The notes under the pieces are model-generated. The model had not been told where the DNA came from. It ran no database searches and was given only the letters and a program-made list of their open reading frames with translations. A stretch of DNA of 64,000 bases from Ruminiclostridium papyrosolvens DSM 2782 (GTDB lineage Bacteria; Bacillota; Clostridia; Acetivibrionales; DSM-1351), in assembly GCF_029318685.1 (NCBI RefSeq), contig NZ_CP119677.1:4951001-5015000 (forward strand), given 5' to 3'. Made by a program: the position numbers and the translations under genes. Within the stretch, counting starts at the first letter, position 1, and every line of letters starts with the position of its first letter. Shown in pieces: positions 9,418 to 18,158 of this stretch.

Positions 9418-9873
9418 TTATTTTCTTAGCCGCTTAAAAAATTCTGTTAATATATTTCCACATTCTTCGAACATTAATCCATATACTACGTCAACTCTGT
9501 GATTAAATTGGGGAACTCTGAATAAATCTATAACTGAGCCTGCAGCGCCCGCCTTTTTGTCCATTGCCCCTATATAAAGTGTTTTTATTCTTGACTGAAT
9601 TATAGCACCTGCACACATGGCACAAGGCTCTAAAGTAACATACATGTCACAACCGTCCAGCCGCCATGTTCCAAGCTTCTTTGCGGCCTTTTTTAAAGCT
9701 TCTATTTCGGCATGGGACGTAACATCCTGTTTTTCTTCCTTTTGATTACAGCCGCTGGCGATAAGCTCTCCATCCTTTACTACAATTGCTCCTACCGGAG
9801 ATTCACCCTTTGCATAAGCCTCTTTTGCCTGTTTAATTGCTTCTTGCATAAACTGTTCGTTTCTGGTGTACAT
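9418..9873 (-). CDS. tadA: tRNA-specific adenosine deaminase
   Basis: Deaminates adenosine-34 of tRNA-Arg(ACG) to inosine. A 151-residue zinc-dependent deaminase with HAE at residues 54-56 (zinc His and catalytic Glu) and PCAMC at 83-87 (two zinc cysteines); length is normal. I use the ATG at 9871-9873, which lies 7 bases after GGAGGT; the upstream in-frame ATG overlaps the ribosome site. Confidence 0.95.
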   Translation of the reverse strand: MYTRNEQFMQEAIKQAKEAYAKGESPVGAIVVKDGELIASGCNQKEEKQDVTSHAEIEALKKAAKKLGTWRLDGCDMYVTLEPCAMCAGAIIQSRIKTLYIGAMDKKAGAAGSVIDLFRVPQFNHRVDVVYGLMFEECGNILTEFFKRLRK

Positions 9874-10048
9874 TTGGTGTACCTCCATCAGATAATTTCA
9901 TTTTTACTACTATATATTATAACGCCGAGGCTAAGAAATTAAATATTTTTATAAGTCAGTACCATAACGAACTTACAAACATATTATGTTATCAGAATGT
10001 CAGCTTTTTTAAGCTGCATTAGTATTTGTACAAAAAGGAGATGTATGC

Positions 10049-11080
10049 ATGAAAAAAGCTTTAATTACAGGGATAACAGGTCAGGATGGGTCATATCTGT
10101 CTGAGTTTTTATTAAATAAAGGATACGAAGTTCATGGTATTGCCAGAAGAAGCAGTAGCTTGAATACTCAAAGGATATCCCACCTTCTTGAGGATAAGGC
10201 CGGTGAAAACTCACAAATTTCTCTTCATTTCGGAGATTTATCCGACTCCGGAAGCCTCAGTAAACTAATTTATAGGATAGAGCCCGATGAAGTTTACAAT
10301 CTGGGTGCCCAAAGTCATGTCAAAGTATCGTTTGATGTTCCCGAATATACCGGAGATGTGGATGCATTGGGAACTGTAAGACTTTTGGAAAGTATCAGAG
10401 AAATTAATCCTCGTATCAAGTTCTATCAGGCTTCCTCAAGCGAATTATTCGGTAAGGTAAGAGAAACTCCTCAAAGTGAGACTACTCCCTTCTATCCCAG
10501 AAGCCCGTACGGAGTAGCAAAAATGTATTCGTACTGGATTACGGTAAACTACCGTGAAGCATATGACCTCTTTGCATGTAACGGAATTCTTTTCAATCAT
10601 GAGTCTCCCAGACGCGGAGAAACCTTCGTAACCCGTAAGATAACTAAAGGAATATCCGACATAGTAAATGGGAAAACAGACAAACTTTATCTTGGTAACA
10701 TTGACGCCAAAAGGGATTGGGGCTTTGCAGGGGATTACGTAGAAGCAATGTGGCTCATGCTTCAGCAGAATGAACCCGACGATTTTGTTATAGCAACCGG
10801 GGAAACTCACACCGTAAGGGAATTCTGTAACCTTGCATTTAAACGTGTAGGTATAACGCTGGAGTGGCAAGGCTCCGGAGAACAGGAAAAGGCTGTGGAC
10901 AGTGCTAACGGAAAGGAGCTTATCAATATCAGCAGTAAATTCTTCCGTCCAACAGAGGTAGATTTGCTTTTGGGTAATCCGTCCAAAGCAAAAAGTAAAC
11001 TCAAATGGGAACAGAAAGTCTCTTTTGAGGAGCTTGTTAAAATGATGGTTGAAAGTGATTTAAATGGGGAGATGAAATAA
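10049..11080 (+). CDS. gmd: GDP-mannose 4,6-dehydratase
   Basis: Converts GDP-D-mannose to GDP-4-keto-6-deoxy-D-mannose, the first step to GDP-L-fucose (also used for GDP-rhamnose or perosamine). The 343-residue extended SDR has the NAD(P) motif [10 protein letters not shown] at residues 8-17, the catalytic SSSE segment and YGVAK of the YxxxK motif. The [17 protein letters not shown] stretch is typical of Gmd. The start follows AAAGGAGAT. Its stop codon overlaps the fcl ATG by one base. With manC at 22.2 kb the window holds a GDP-mannose to GDP-fucose route; a phosphomannomutase is not seen. Confidence 0.96.
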   Translation: MKKALITGITGQDGSYLSEFLLNKGYEVHGIARRSSSLNTQRISHLLEDKAGENSQISLHFGDLSDSGSLSKLIYRIEPDEVYNLGAQSHVKVSFDVPEYTGDVDALGTVRLLESIREINPRIKFYQASSSELFGKVRETPQSETTPFYPRSPYGVAKMYSYWITVNYREAYDLFACNGILFNHESPRRGETFVTRKITKGISDIVNGKTDKLYLGNIDAKRDWGFAGDYVEAMWLMLQQNEPDDFVIATGETHTVREFCNLAFKRVGITLEWQGSGEQEKAVDSANGKELINISSKFFRPTEVDLLLGNPSKAKSKLKWEQKVSFEELVKMMVESDLNGEMK

Positions 11081-12012
11081 TGAATAAGGATAGTAAAATC
11101 TATGTAGCCGGACACAATGGCATGGTTGGTTCTGCAATAGTAAGGAGACTTCAAAAGAACGGGTATGAAAACATATTATGTAAAAGTCACAGAGAGCTGG
11201 ACCTTACAAATCAGACCTTAACAGACGAATTTTTTAAGGATGAACAACCGGATTTTGTATTTATTGCAGCTGCAAAGGTTGGCGGAATCCATGCCAACAA
11301 CTCCTTTCCTGCGGATTTTATAATGGAAAATATGCTTATAGAGTGCAATTTATTAAAAAGTGCTTTTAAATATGGAGTAAAAAAGCTGCTGTTTCTGGGC
11401 AGTTCGTGTATATACCCAAAATTATGTCCTCAGCCCATAAAGGAAGAATATCTTCTGACCGGTGAATTAGAGCCTACCAACGAAGCATACGCTCTTGCAA
11501 AAATATCGGGCATTAAAATGTGCCAATCTTACAACAGGCAGTATGGTACACGGTTTATTTCTGCAATGCCTGCAAGCCTCTACGGCGTCAATGACAGGTT
11601 TAATATTAATAACTCTCATGTTATACCTTCAATGATTATTAAGTTCCATGAGGCTAAAGTAAATAACAAGCCATATGTTGAATTATGGGGCACAGGAAAT
11701 CCTTTAAGAGAATTTCTGTATGTTGATGATATGGCAGATGCCTGTTTGTATCTTATGCAGAATTATGAAGGAAACGAGTTTGTCAACATCGGCTCAGGTA
11801 AAGAAATCAGCATACGTAACCTTGCTGAAACATTAAAGCAAGTAACAGAATACACCGGCGAACTTGTCTTTGATACAACCAAACCTGATGGTACCCCAAG
11901 GCGTGTACTGGATAACTCTAAAATACATAAGACAGGGTGGGTACCTCGGATTGATATGGAAGAAGGCCTTCGAAGAGAATATGAATATTATTTGAAATAC
12001 ATTATTGGCTAA
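11080..12012 (+). CDS. fcl: GDP-L-fucose synthase
   Basis: Dual 3,5-epimerase/4-reductase that turns GDP-4-keto-6-deoxymannose into GDP-L-fucose using NADPH. A 310-residue SDR with [10 protein letters not shown] near residues 9-18, the SSCIYPK segment and YALAK (YxxxK). The family motif around NSHVIPSMI is also present. It is translationally coupled to gmd by a TAATG overlap. The pair converges on the minus-strand glycosyltransferase series and shares a bidirectional terminator with it at 12042-12079. Confidence 0.95.
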   Translation: MNKDSKIYVAGHNGMVGSAIVRRLQKNGYENILCKSHRELDLTNQTLTDEFFKDEQPDFVFIAAAKVGGIHANNSFPADFIMENMLIECNLLKSAFKYGVKKLLFLGSSCIYPKLCPQPIKEEYLLTGELEPTNEAYALAKISGIKMCQSYNRQYGTRFISAMPASLYGVNDRFNINNSHVIPSMIIKFHEAKVNNKPYVELWGTGNPLREFLYVDDMADACLYLMQNYEGNEFVNIGSGKEISIRNLAETLKQVTEYTGELVFDTTKPDGTPRRVLDNSKIHKTGWVPRIDMEEGLRREYEYYLKYIIG

Positions 12013-12041
12013 AAATTATTCTCGATAGAATTCTTGATAAT

Positions 12042-12079
12042 AAAAGTGAGGCAGTATCAAATCAGACTGCCTCACTTTT
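12042..12079. terminator. Bidirectional terminator between fcl and the convergent glycosyltransferase genes
   Basis: Perfect 14-base arms (12042-12055 and 12066-12079) with a 10-base loop, A-rich at one end and T-rich at the other, so it works on both strands. Confidence 0.9.
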
Positions 12080-12082
12080 ATT

Positions 12083-12547
12083 CTACCCATTATTTTCTTC
12101 ACTGAATAATTGCTTTAGTACATCAAGTTGTGCACTTATCAACGCCTCAGACTTTGTTTTAAAGGAATACAACTGACCTTTTATTTCATCCAGTTTTCCT
12201 CTTGCCTTAATGACCTCAAGATTGGCAGTTTCAATTATTTTTGTGGCACTTACCTCTGCCTCATCAGTTATATTTTTTGCTTTCTCACACGCATTTGTCT
12301 TTATTTGTTCGCTTGTGTGCTGTGCAACTATAATAGAATGCTGTAATGATTCCTCAAGTATTTTATAGTGTTGAACAGTTTCATTGAGTATATCTATTTT
12401 GTTTTTCATTTCCTGGGTTTCTTTAGCCATACCTATGTAGTCCTCACCCACTTGGGCAAGGATCGCATCAACTTGTTTTCTGCAATATCCGTTAAGAAGG
12501 GACTTTTTTATGCAAAGACATTTAAAATCTTCGGGAGTATAATACAT
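12083..12547 (-). CDS. DivIVA-like coiled-coil protein
   Basis: A 154-residue protein with the short conserved N-terminal pattern of DivIVA/GpsB proteins (YTPEDF...GYCRKQVDAILAQVGEDY) followed by a long heptad-rich coiled coil from about residue 40. This group binds curved membrane or organises the cell pole and division site. The ATG at 12545-12547 is chosen because AGGAG lies 9 bases upstream; the earlier ATG abuts it. It is the last gene of the minus-strand series from 23.2 kb. That position suggests a possible spatial role for surface glycosylation, but this is inference. Confidence 0.7.
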   Translation of the reverse strand: MYYTPEDFKCLCIKKSLLNGYCRKQVDAILAQVGEDYIGMAKETQEMKNKIDILNETVQHYKILEESLQHSIIVAQHTSEQIKTNACEKAKNITDEAEVSATKIIETANLEVIKARGKLDEIKGQLYSFKTKSEALISAQLDVLKQLFSEENNG

Positions 12548-12647
12548 ATCTCTCATCTCCTAAAATTACTCTCTCATCATAATATATTCCCATTATGGCA
12601 ATATATTCTGCATTTGAGTAACCATATGGACGAAGAATAAGTATATT

Positions 12648-13571
12648 TTACCATTTAAAGCCTATGGGCATTATATCCCTCTCCTTGACATTGAACCTGA
12701 GCTTGGTAAAGTCTCTGGTTATAATCATATCTGCAATGTCCCTAACCCATAGAATATCATTCACAGCAACATAAAATCTTGCCCTGTCAACTAAATTCTC
12801 CATGTTAGGATAATACCGTGCTACACGTTTTAAAAAGGCTTCACCAAGATTATCAATAAGTATTCCCACATCATAAGCAGGGTCCCCCAATCCGGAAAGT
12901 CCGAAACCTAACACACCGGTTAATTTCTTTAATCTGCTGTCTATAAGCAGGTGACAGGCAGAAAAGTCACCGTGTATAAGGGTAGGTTCGTAGGACAAAA
13001 AGTCATCATTATTCTCAACAGGTTTAAATACCTGCTTTATATACTCCTTTGTATAATCCGAGCAATAAGGAAATACCTTTCTGTATATCTCTTCAATAAT
13101 TTGCTTCCAATCATTTTGTGTTATGACATTTTGGAATTCACCAATTCCCCTGTTTTCCGCATCTTTCACCGGTATGGTATGAAGTGTTTTAAGAAAATTA
13201 CCTATCTGCTGTGCCAAAGCCTCCTGATATTTACCGTTCATTTGCAGCAAAAGGTTTCTGTATATAGGTTTTCCTTTTATTATATTGTATTTTACCATTT
13301 CTTTTCCAAGAGGCTCGTGCGCAGGAACAAGAGGTTCTATACGATTACGAATAAAATTAGTAACCTTGGCCTCGTTTTCCAAATAAGCAACGCTCCAGTC
13401 GTATCTGGCAAATTTGAAAATATAATTGTCATTTATGATAATTACATCGCTATGTCTACCCTCATTTATCAGGTATTCCACTTTTGTTATATTAATGTAA
13501 GGGCATCTGCTTCTTATAAGCCCCATATACATATTCTCTTTTTCATCCATACAGAATTTTTCACCACCCAT
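12648..13571 (-). CDS. APH-fold phosphotransferase with altered DFG motif
   Basis: About 307 residues with the aminoglycoside-phosphotransferase / choline-kinase fold. The N-lobe has a lysine strand (YIFKFAR), the catalytic loop is HGDFSACHLLID and the GLGDPAYD segment is present. The metal-binding motif, usually IDFG, reads LGFG here: the conserved aspartate is glycine in the DNA as given. The protein may therefore be a pseudokinase or a divergent small-molecule kinase. It starts 18 bases after the fucosyltransferase-like gene upstream and is probably in the same transcript. The exact start is uncertain. Resistance function is not implied. Confidence 0.7.
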   Translation of the reverse strand: MGGEKFCMDEKENMYMGLIRSRCPYINITKVEYLINEGRHSDVIIINDNYIFKFARYDWSVAYLENEAKVTNFIRNRIEPLVPAHEPLGKEMVKYNIIKGKPIYRNLLLQMNGKYQEALAQQIGNFLKTLHTIPVKDAENRGIGEFQNVITQNDWKQIIEEIYRKVFPYCSDYTKEYIKQVFKPVENNDDFLSYEPTLIHGDFSACHLLIDSRLKKLTGVLGFGLSGLGDPAYDVGILIDNLGEAFLKRVARYYPNMENLVDRARFYVAVNDILWVRDIADMIITRDFTKLRFNVKERDIMPIGFKW

Positions 13572-13589
13572 TAGCTTTTACGCCTTATA

Positions 13590-14549
13590 TCAATATAAAA
13601 GCTTTATATTTGATTCAGGCCAGTCTCTTAACCTTAATACGGTATTTGAGAGACTTGAATATCCATTTCCAATAAAGAAATCACATTTTGAAGCTATATA
13701 AGTATCTTTAATTATTTCAATAGTATCCTTCACAAGCTCTACTCCTTTGTGACGCTTATTTGGGTAGCTGAGAAGGGCAGTAGGAACTCTCTCTTTAAGA
13801 GGTACCTTCTTGCTGTCGGTACATATTAACATATCGTTTTTGTTATACAGCTTTTTATATTGCTTATAAACGGCATTTGAATCGGTTATGAGAAACAAGT
13901 GTCGTACATTGTACTTTACAATAAACTGCCATATATTCGGCTTGTAAAACTCATTCAGGTCATATAATTGAGCCACCTCGTTTACTATTGCCTTCTCTCT
14001 TACATGTACCCCTAAAATAGGTCTTTCGTCTCTGAAATCCGGATTAGTATTTACAAATTTTTGAACTTCTTTTAGTATTGACGGCTGTAATTTTATATAT
14101 GTGTCAAATATAAACCTGTATATCTGATACGGAGTTTTCCCATAGGCCCAATGGCCACTTCTTACATATGGCAAAAGTGCTCTCAAAGGGTAATAAGTAT
14201 CACTTACAACCACATTGGCTTCACTTCTCATCATACCGTTGAGTTCTCTATTTTCCATTTTGTATCTATCTGTATCTTCAGCCAGTACATTTTCAAACCT
14301 CCATACCACAGGGTAGTAAGAATACTCCGGACGTACTACATCGTGGAAGTTATATTGGGATATAGGCTCAAAAAATGTTTCATATGAATTTGTATTAATG
14401 GATTCACTGTAGAGGCTTTCCATTCCCCAGTATACTACCGGAATCCGGTTTGTCAGTTCGGCGGCAAACATCTGACATATCACATGGTCCACATCATTCC
14501 ATATGCTGCCTCCCAGTGACTTTATCAGAAGAAATCTACTATTCGACAT
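13590..14549 (-). CDS. NodZ/FUT8-like putative fucosyltransferase, paralogue 1
   Basis: A 319-residue cytosolic protein, one of four paralogues in this island. The N-terminal motif RFLLIKSLGGSIWNDVDHV leads into a strand ending RIPVVYW. A GVHVRE segment stands where NodZ/FUT8-type enzymes have the GDP-binding HxRxxDK loop. The C-terminal signature is IKDTYIASKCDFFIGNGYSSLSN, in which a late Ser/Asn region resembles the nucleotide-sugar site. Its HxR loop is the least conserved of the four (no Gly-Asp-Lys), so activity may differ. The ATG at 14547-14549 is preceded by GGAGG; it overlaps the 3' end of paralogue 2 by 11 bases. The GDP-fucose donor is inferred from fold and neighbours. Confidence 0.7.
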   Translation of the reverse strand: MSNSRFLLIKSLGGSIWNDVDHVICQMFAAELTNRIPVVYWGMESLYSESINTNSYETFFEPISQYNFHDVVRPEYSYYPVVWRFENVLAEDTDRYKMENRELNGMMRSEANVVVSDTYYPLRALLPYVRSGHWAYGKTPYQIYRFIFDTYIKLQPSILKEVQKFVNTNPDFRDERPILGVHVREKAIVNEVAQLYDLNEFYKPNIWQFIVKYNVRHLFLITDSNAVYKQYKKLYNKNDMLICTDSKKVPLKERVPTALLSYPNKRHKGVELVKDTIEIIKDTYIASKCDFFIGNGYSSLSNTVLRLRDWPESNIKLLY

Positions 14550-15600
14550 ATGTGTTAACACCTCCATAAAATTCCGAGTACTCCAACCTGTGATTTTTGC
14601 TTTCCATCAGCCTTCTGTTACTCTCTTCCTTTACTCTCTTTTTAGCAAGTTTTTTTTCATCGTTTAAATCTCTGTAAAAAAGAATAATGTTTGGGTCCGG
14701 CCAGTCCTTGAGCCTTTTAATTGTATATGAAACATTGGAATAGCCGTTTCCAATAAAGTAATCACATTTTGCTCCAAGATATGTGTCTTTTATAATTTCT
14801 ATGCCCTTACGTCTTTTTGCTGAATAATCCTGTAGATGCGGTGCATCCTCAGTTGCACTTAACGCACCTCTTCTGCATTCTGTATAAACTACTTTGTCTC
14901 CATACAATCTTAAAAATTCCTTCAAAATATCTTCACAATCCGTAAGAAGCAGTATTTTCTTTATATCATTCATGGCGCTGAAGTTTTCTATTTCCTTATA
15001 GTATCGCTTGTTCAAACGCCCAAGATTCTCAACTTCCCTTACTTTATCCCCACCCCTGATGTGGACAGACAGAGTTAGCCCTTTATCCTTGAGTTTTTCA
15101 TCATAAAAATCCTGAATCTCCTGTTCAATATCAGGCTTAAGCTTCAGATATTTATCAAACAAGGTCCGATAAATCTGGTGTGCTGTCATGCCGTATGCCC
15201 AATGGTCTTTTTTTATATAATTGATTAACGGCTTTATAAAATAATGGACATCACTAACCAATACATTTGCACTGGTATTCATCATTTCACCAAGATTCCT
15301 GTATGCCCAGGTTATCTTATCCAAATCTTCAACCATTACATTGTCATAACTCCATACAGGAGGGAAATAAGTATAATTATATTTTATTACATCGTCTATA
15401 GTATAGTTGGAGACGGGTTCAAAGTAGAGATCGAAGGCGTTTGTTTTAAATGATTCTGCATATAGACTATTTGGCCCCCAGTGTATAACAGGAATTCTAT
15501 TGGTAAGTTCAGCCGCCAGTAACTGACCCATTACGTGATCTACATCAGACCAGAATCCGCATCCCCATGACTTTATTAACAAAAATCTATCATTTGGCAT
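14539..15600 (-). CDS. NodZ/FUT8-like putative fucosyltransferase, paralogue 2
   Basis: A 353-residue protein of the same family: RFLLIKSWGCGFWSDVDHVMGQLLAAELTNR at the N terminus, VHIRGGDKV (the GDP-binding loop of NodZ/FUT8-like enzymes) near residue 180 and LLLTDCEDIL next. The terminal signature is IIKDTYLGAKCDYFIGNGYSNVS, and the tail after residue 310 is highly charged. No signal peptide or membrane segment. The start overlaps the end of paralogue 3 by 11 bases, which indicates translational coupling. Acceptor unknown. Confidence 0.75.
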   Translation of the reverse strand: MPNDRFLLIKSWGCGFWSDVDHVMGQLLAAELTNRIPVIHWGPNSLYAESFKTNAFDLYFEPVSNYTIDDVIKYNYTYFPPVWSYDNVMVEDLDKITWAYRNLGEMMNTSANVLVSDVHYFIKPLINYIKKDHWAYGMTAHQIYRTLFDKYLKLKPDIEQEIQDFYDEKLKDKGLTLSVHIRGGDKVREVENLGRLNKRYYKEIENFSAMNDIKKILLLTDCEDILKEFLRLYGDKVVYTECRRGALSATEDAPHLQDYSAKRRKGIEIIKDTYLGAKCDYFIGNGYSNVSYTIKRLKDWPDPNIILFYRDLNDEKKLAKKRVKEESNRRLMESKNHRLEYSEFYGGVNTYVE

Positions 15601-16774
15601 TTAGCTCACCTCTGCTCTCTTTACTCTTTTTAAACTTTTTTATAAACTTTTTAACTCTTTGGGCTATACGGGTAAAAATAGTGGGTTTATCATTTTTTAC
15701 AACAAGCATTACATTTACAGGATACTTTCTCTTTCTGGATATCCAATACATCATTTTTATGTTTTTATCCGCCCAATCCTTTATACGTGTAACGCCGTGT
15801 GACACGTTTGAAAAGTCATTTCCTATGAAAAAATCACATTTTGCAGCGATATATGTGTCTTTGATAATTTCCATGCCTCTTCGCCTTACTACCATTGGAT
15901 TTTCCATATGATACACGGGTTGGTCATTTTTTATCCTTTTACAATTTGTATAGACAAGCATAGAGCCGTATATATTCTTATACTCCCTCAGTGTGTCTTC
16001 ACAGTCCGTAAGCAGGAATATCTTCTTGACATTATATTTGTTAATATATTTTTTAATCTCCTTATGGTAGCCTCTGTTGGGCTCTTTAACCTTACCTTTT
16101 GCAAACATATTACTTAACTTTTTTCTGTTTTTTTTAGGTTTTTGCTTATATTTCTCATAAATTTTATTCCAATACTCGTTTCCTACTTTTCTAGATCTGG
16201 TATCAAATACCACATCTTTTTCAACCCTTCTTACGTGAACCGCAAGGACAGGATGGTTACCTTTTAGCCATGAATTATAAAAACCCTGCACCTCCGTATT
16301 TATATCTGATCTCAGCCTTATATATTTGCTGAACAGATATCTGTATATTTGTTTAGCACTCATTCCGTAACACGGGTGATCATTTGTTATAAACGGAATT
16401 AATTCATGTATGTTATAATAAACATCCGTTACTACGACATTTTCTTGGCTGTTAAGTAAATCTCCGATATTTCTGTAAATCCAGGTATCTTTATTTTGAT
16501 CTTCAACAAATAAATTTTCATGGTCCCATATTGGCGGATAATATGTGTACTCAGGCTTTGCTACGTCAAATATGGAGTAGTTGGAAACAGGTTCAAAGTA
16601 CAGTTCAAAGCCGTTGGTCAGGATATACCCATTGTGCAAACAATGGGTAGGCCAGTATACAACCGGAATCCTGTTGGTAAGTTCAGAAACAAGAAGTTGC
16701 CCCAACACATGATCTACATCCGCCCAAAGAATATAGCTCCAAGCTTTTATAAGCAGGAATCTGTCACTTGACAT
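15590..16774 (-). CDS. NodZ/FUT8-like putative fucosyltransferase, paralogue 3
   Basis: A 394-residue paralogue with RFLLIKAWSYILWADVDHV near the start, VHVRRVEKD in the GDP-binding loop, IFLLTDCEDTL and IIKDTYIAAKCDFFIGNDFSNVS. An extra lysine-rich insertion of about 35 residues (EKYKQKPKKNRKKL region) follows the HxR loop. The C-terminal tail is strongly basic and could contact membrane or acceptor. The start ATG at 16772-16774 is set by GAGGTGAT; the longer frame has no ribosome site. It lies just downstream of a terminator (16845-16878), so it may begin a separate transcript. Confidence 0.75.
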   Translation of the reverse strand: MSSDRFLLIKAWSYILWADVDHVLGQLLVSELTNRIPVVYWPTHCLHNGYILTNGFELYFEPVSNYSIFDVAKPEYTYYPPIWDHENLFVEDQNKDTWIYRNIGDLLNSQENVVVTDVYYNIHELIPFITNDHPCYGMSAKQIYRYLFSKYIRLRSDINTEVQGFYNSWLKGNHPVLAVHVRRVEKDVVFDTRSRKVGNEYWNKIYEKYKQKPKKNRKKLSNMFAKGKVKEPNRGYHKEIKKYINKYNVKKIFLLTDCEDTLREYKNIYGSMLVYTNCKRIKNDQPVYHMENPMVVRRRGMEIIKDTYIAAKCDFFIGNDFSNVSHGVTRIKDWADKNIKMMYWISRKRKYPVNVMLVVKNDKPTIFTRIAQRVKKFIKKFKKSKESRGELNAK

Positions 16775-16844
16775 TTTTATTATCACCTCAATATAAATGC
16801 ATTTCATGTTATTTTATGTAAGCCTGTGCCGATATGTGATTATA

Positions 16845-16878
16845 AAAATAAAAAACCCACGGGAAATCCCCATGGGTT
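16845..16878 (-). terminator. Terminator between the subtilase gene and paralogue 3
   Basis: A 10-bp hairpin (16854-16863 / 16869-16878, one G-U pair) is followed on the minus strand by a T-rich run. It splits the minus-strand island into an upstream unit (manC to subtilase) and a downstream unit (paralogues 3-2-1, kinase, DivIVA-like). I see no convincing promoter in the short gap after it. Confidence 0.75.
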
Positions 16879-16894
16879 CTTGATTACTGCATTA

Positions 16895-18097
16895 CTACTC
16901 TTCTTTTTCAAACAATTCCAGTATGTAAGAATACAAATTTTCTAATTGATTATTATCGAAATCATTGAAAATACGAATCTCATAAGAGCTCTTTACTTCT
17001 ACAGCTAAAGTATCATTTACACGTATTTCAATGTCAAAGTCCAAGTCCATTATTCCCTTCATTAATGAATTATCATTTTTTTGATTGCCCTGTGAAAGAA
17101 GCAATATATCAGGTTCAAATATATTGAATATGTTATAAATGCTCTTTTCTAAGGCGGGTAACTGTTGCTTTGAATAATGCCTGATATTTATGTACCCGTT
17201 ACAAAAATCGGATTCTTTTATGTTCTCATATAAACATAAAGCATTAAATCCGTCACTCCTGAATTTGCCGGTAAGACCTTTTTCAAAATAATCAAAGCCA
17301 CTATTATTGACCAAAATAATAGGTATATCCGGCTCTTTACTTTTTAAGGAATGAACACACTCTGTGTAATTCCTTTTGTTTGCCTCCTGCTGTAGTTTCT
17401 CCATAATTTCATCAAAACACATATCAGGATGATTTCTCAAAATATTATATACATACGCTGTGACCATAGGCGCTGCGTAGCTGTTACATTCAGCTGTCAC
17501 TTTTTCCGTTCCATCATACTTTTTCAGGCTGTGTTTTGCACACGCAGATATATTTATTCCGTCCATACAATCAATATTAAAGGTATACTCGCCCTCTTTT
17601 ATTGCTTCCTTTAAATCACACCTTACCCCTATAACCTTTTCGAAAGATGCAGGACATGTATAAATATTGCGATTGTTACATGCGGCGATTACTATTACAT
17701 TTTTCTCATATGCATAATCCACGGCTTCCTTTACTTCACTAAAATCTCTGTAATCTATTGTTCCTAAACTCAAATTTACAATACGTATACTGTTGTCAGC
17801 ACACCATTTGATTGCATGGATAAGCTGTGCTTTCATTCCTGTTCTTGAGCTTGAATCCAATATTTTTATACTGCTTAAATCAGCCTCAGGAGCATACTTT
17901 TTTATTATTGCAGCACAGGTTGTACCATGGGACGGCAAAAACTGGTCATAACCCACTCTGTCACAAACAGTTAAATCATGAGTTATTTCCAGATTGTACG
18001 AAAGTCTGTCCCTTTTATAGAGCTTCTCGTTAACTCCATCATCTATGACTGCAATATTAATAGCTAATGTATTCATCTTTAGTCTGATGCCCCCCAC
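16895..18097 (-). CDS. Cytosolic S8 (subtilisin-like) serine peptidase with an unrecognised C-terminal domain
   Basis: About 400 residues. The subtilase domain (about 10-245) keeps the whole triad: Asp in IAVIDDGV, His in PSHGTTCA and Ser in NSYAAPMV, with the oxyanion Asn in AACNN. There is no signal peptide, propeptide or membrane segment, so it should act inside the cell. Residues about 255-400 form a separate alpha/beta-looking domain I do not recognise (IPIILVNNSGFDYFEKGL..., ...FEPDILLLSQGN...). This region resembles the outline of a P-loop protein but lacks a P-loop. Cytosolic subtilases often mature modified peptides, but no precursor gene is visible here. The start is uncertain: GTG at 18097 or ATG at 18076. 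Confidence 0.75.
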   Translation of the reverse strand: MGGIRLKMNTLAINIAVIDDGVNEKLYKRDRLSYNLEITHDLTVCDRVGYDQFLPSHGTTCAAIIKKYAPEADLSSIKILDSSSRTGMKAQLIHAIKWCADNSIRIVNLSLGTIDYRDFSEVKEAVDYAYEKNVIVIAACNNRNIYTCPASFEKVIGVRCDLKEAIKEGEYTFNIDCMDGINISACAKHSLKKYDGTEKVTAECNSYAAPMVTAYVYNILRNHPDMCFDEIMEKLQQEANKRNYTECVHSLKSKEPDIPIILVNNSGFDYFEKGLTGKFRSDGFNALCLYENIKESDFCNGYINIRHYSKQQLPALEKSIYNIFNIFEPDILLLSQGNQKNDNSLMKGIMDLDFDIEIRVNDTLAVEVKSSYEIRIFNDFDNNQLENLYSYILELFEKEE

Positions 18098-18158
18098 CTG
18101 ACATCCATGATATTGATTTACATTTATTCAAATAAATTACATATAATATATCATTCAT

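Noticed and set aside
12648-13571. Aminoglycoside resistance gene
   Set aside because: The fold is shared by many small-molecule kinases, the DFG Asp is missing, and the context is glycan synthesis.
12951-13574. A 207-residue plus-strand open frame
   Set aside because: It lies opposite the APH-fold gene, has no ribosome site and its protein is a composition artefact (Ile/Tyr/Phe-rich).
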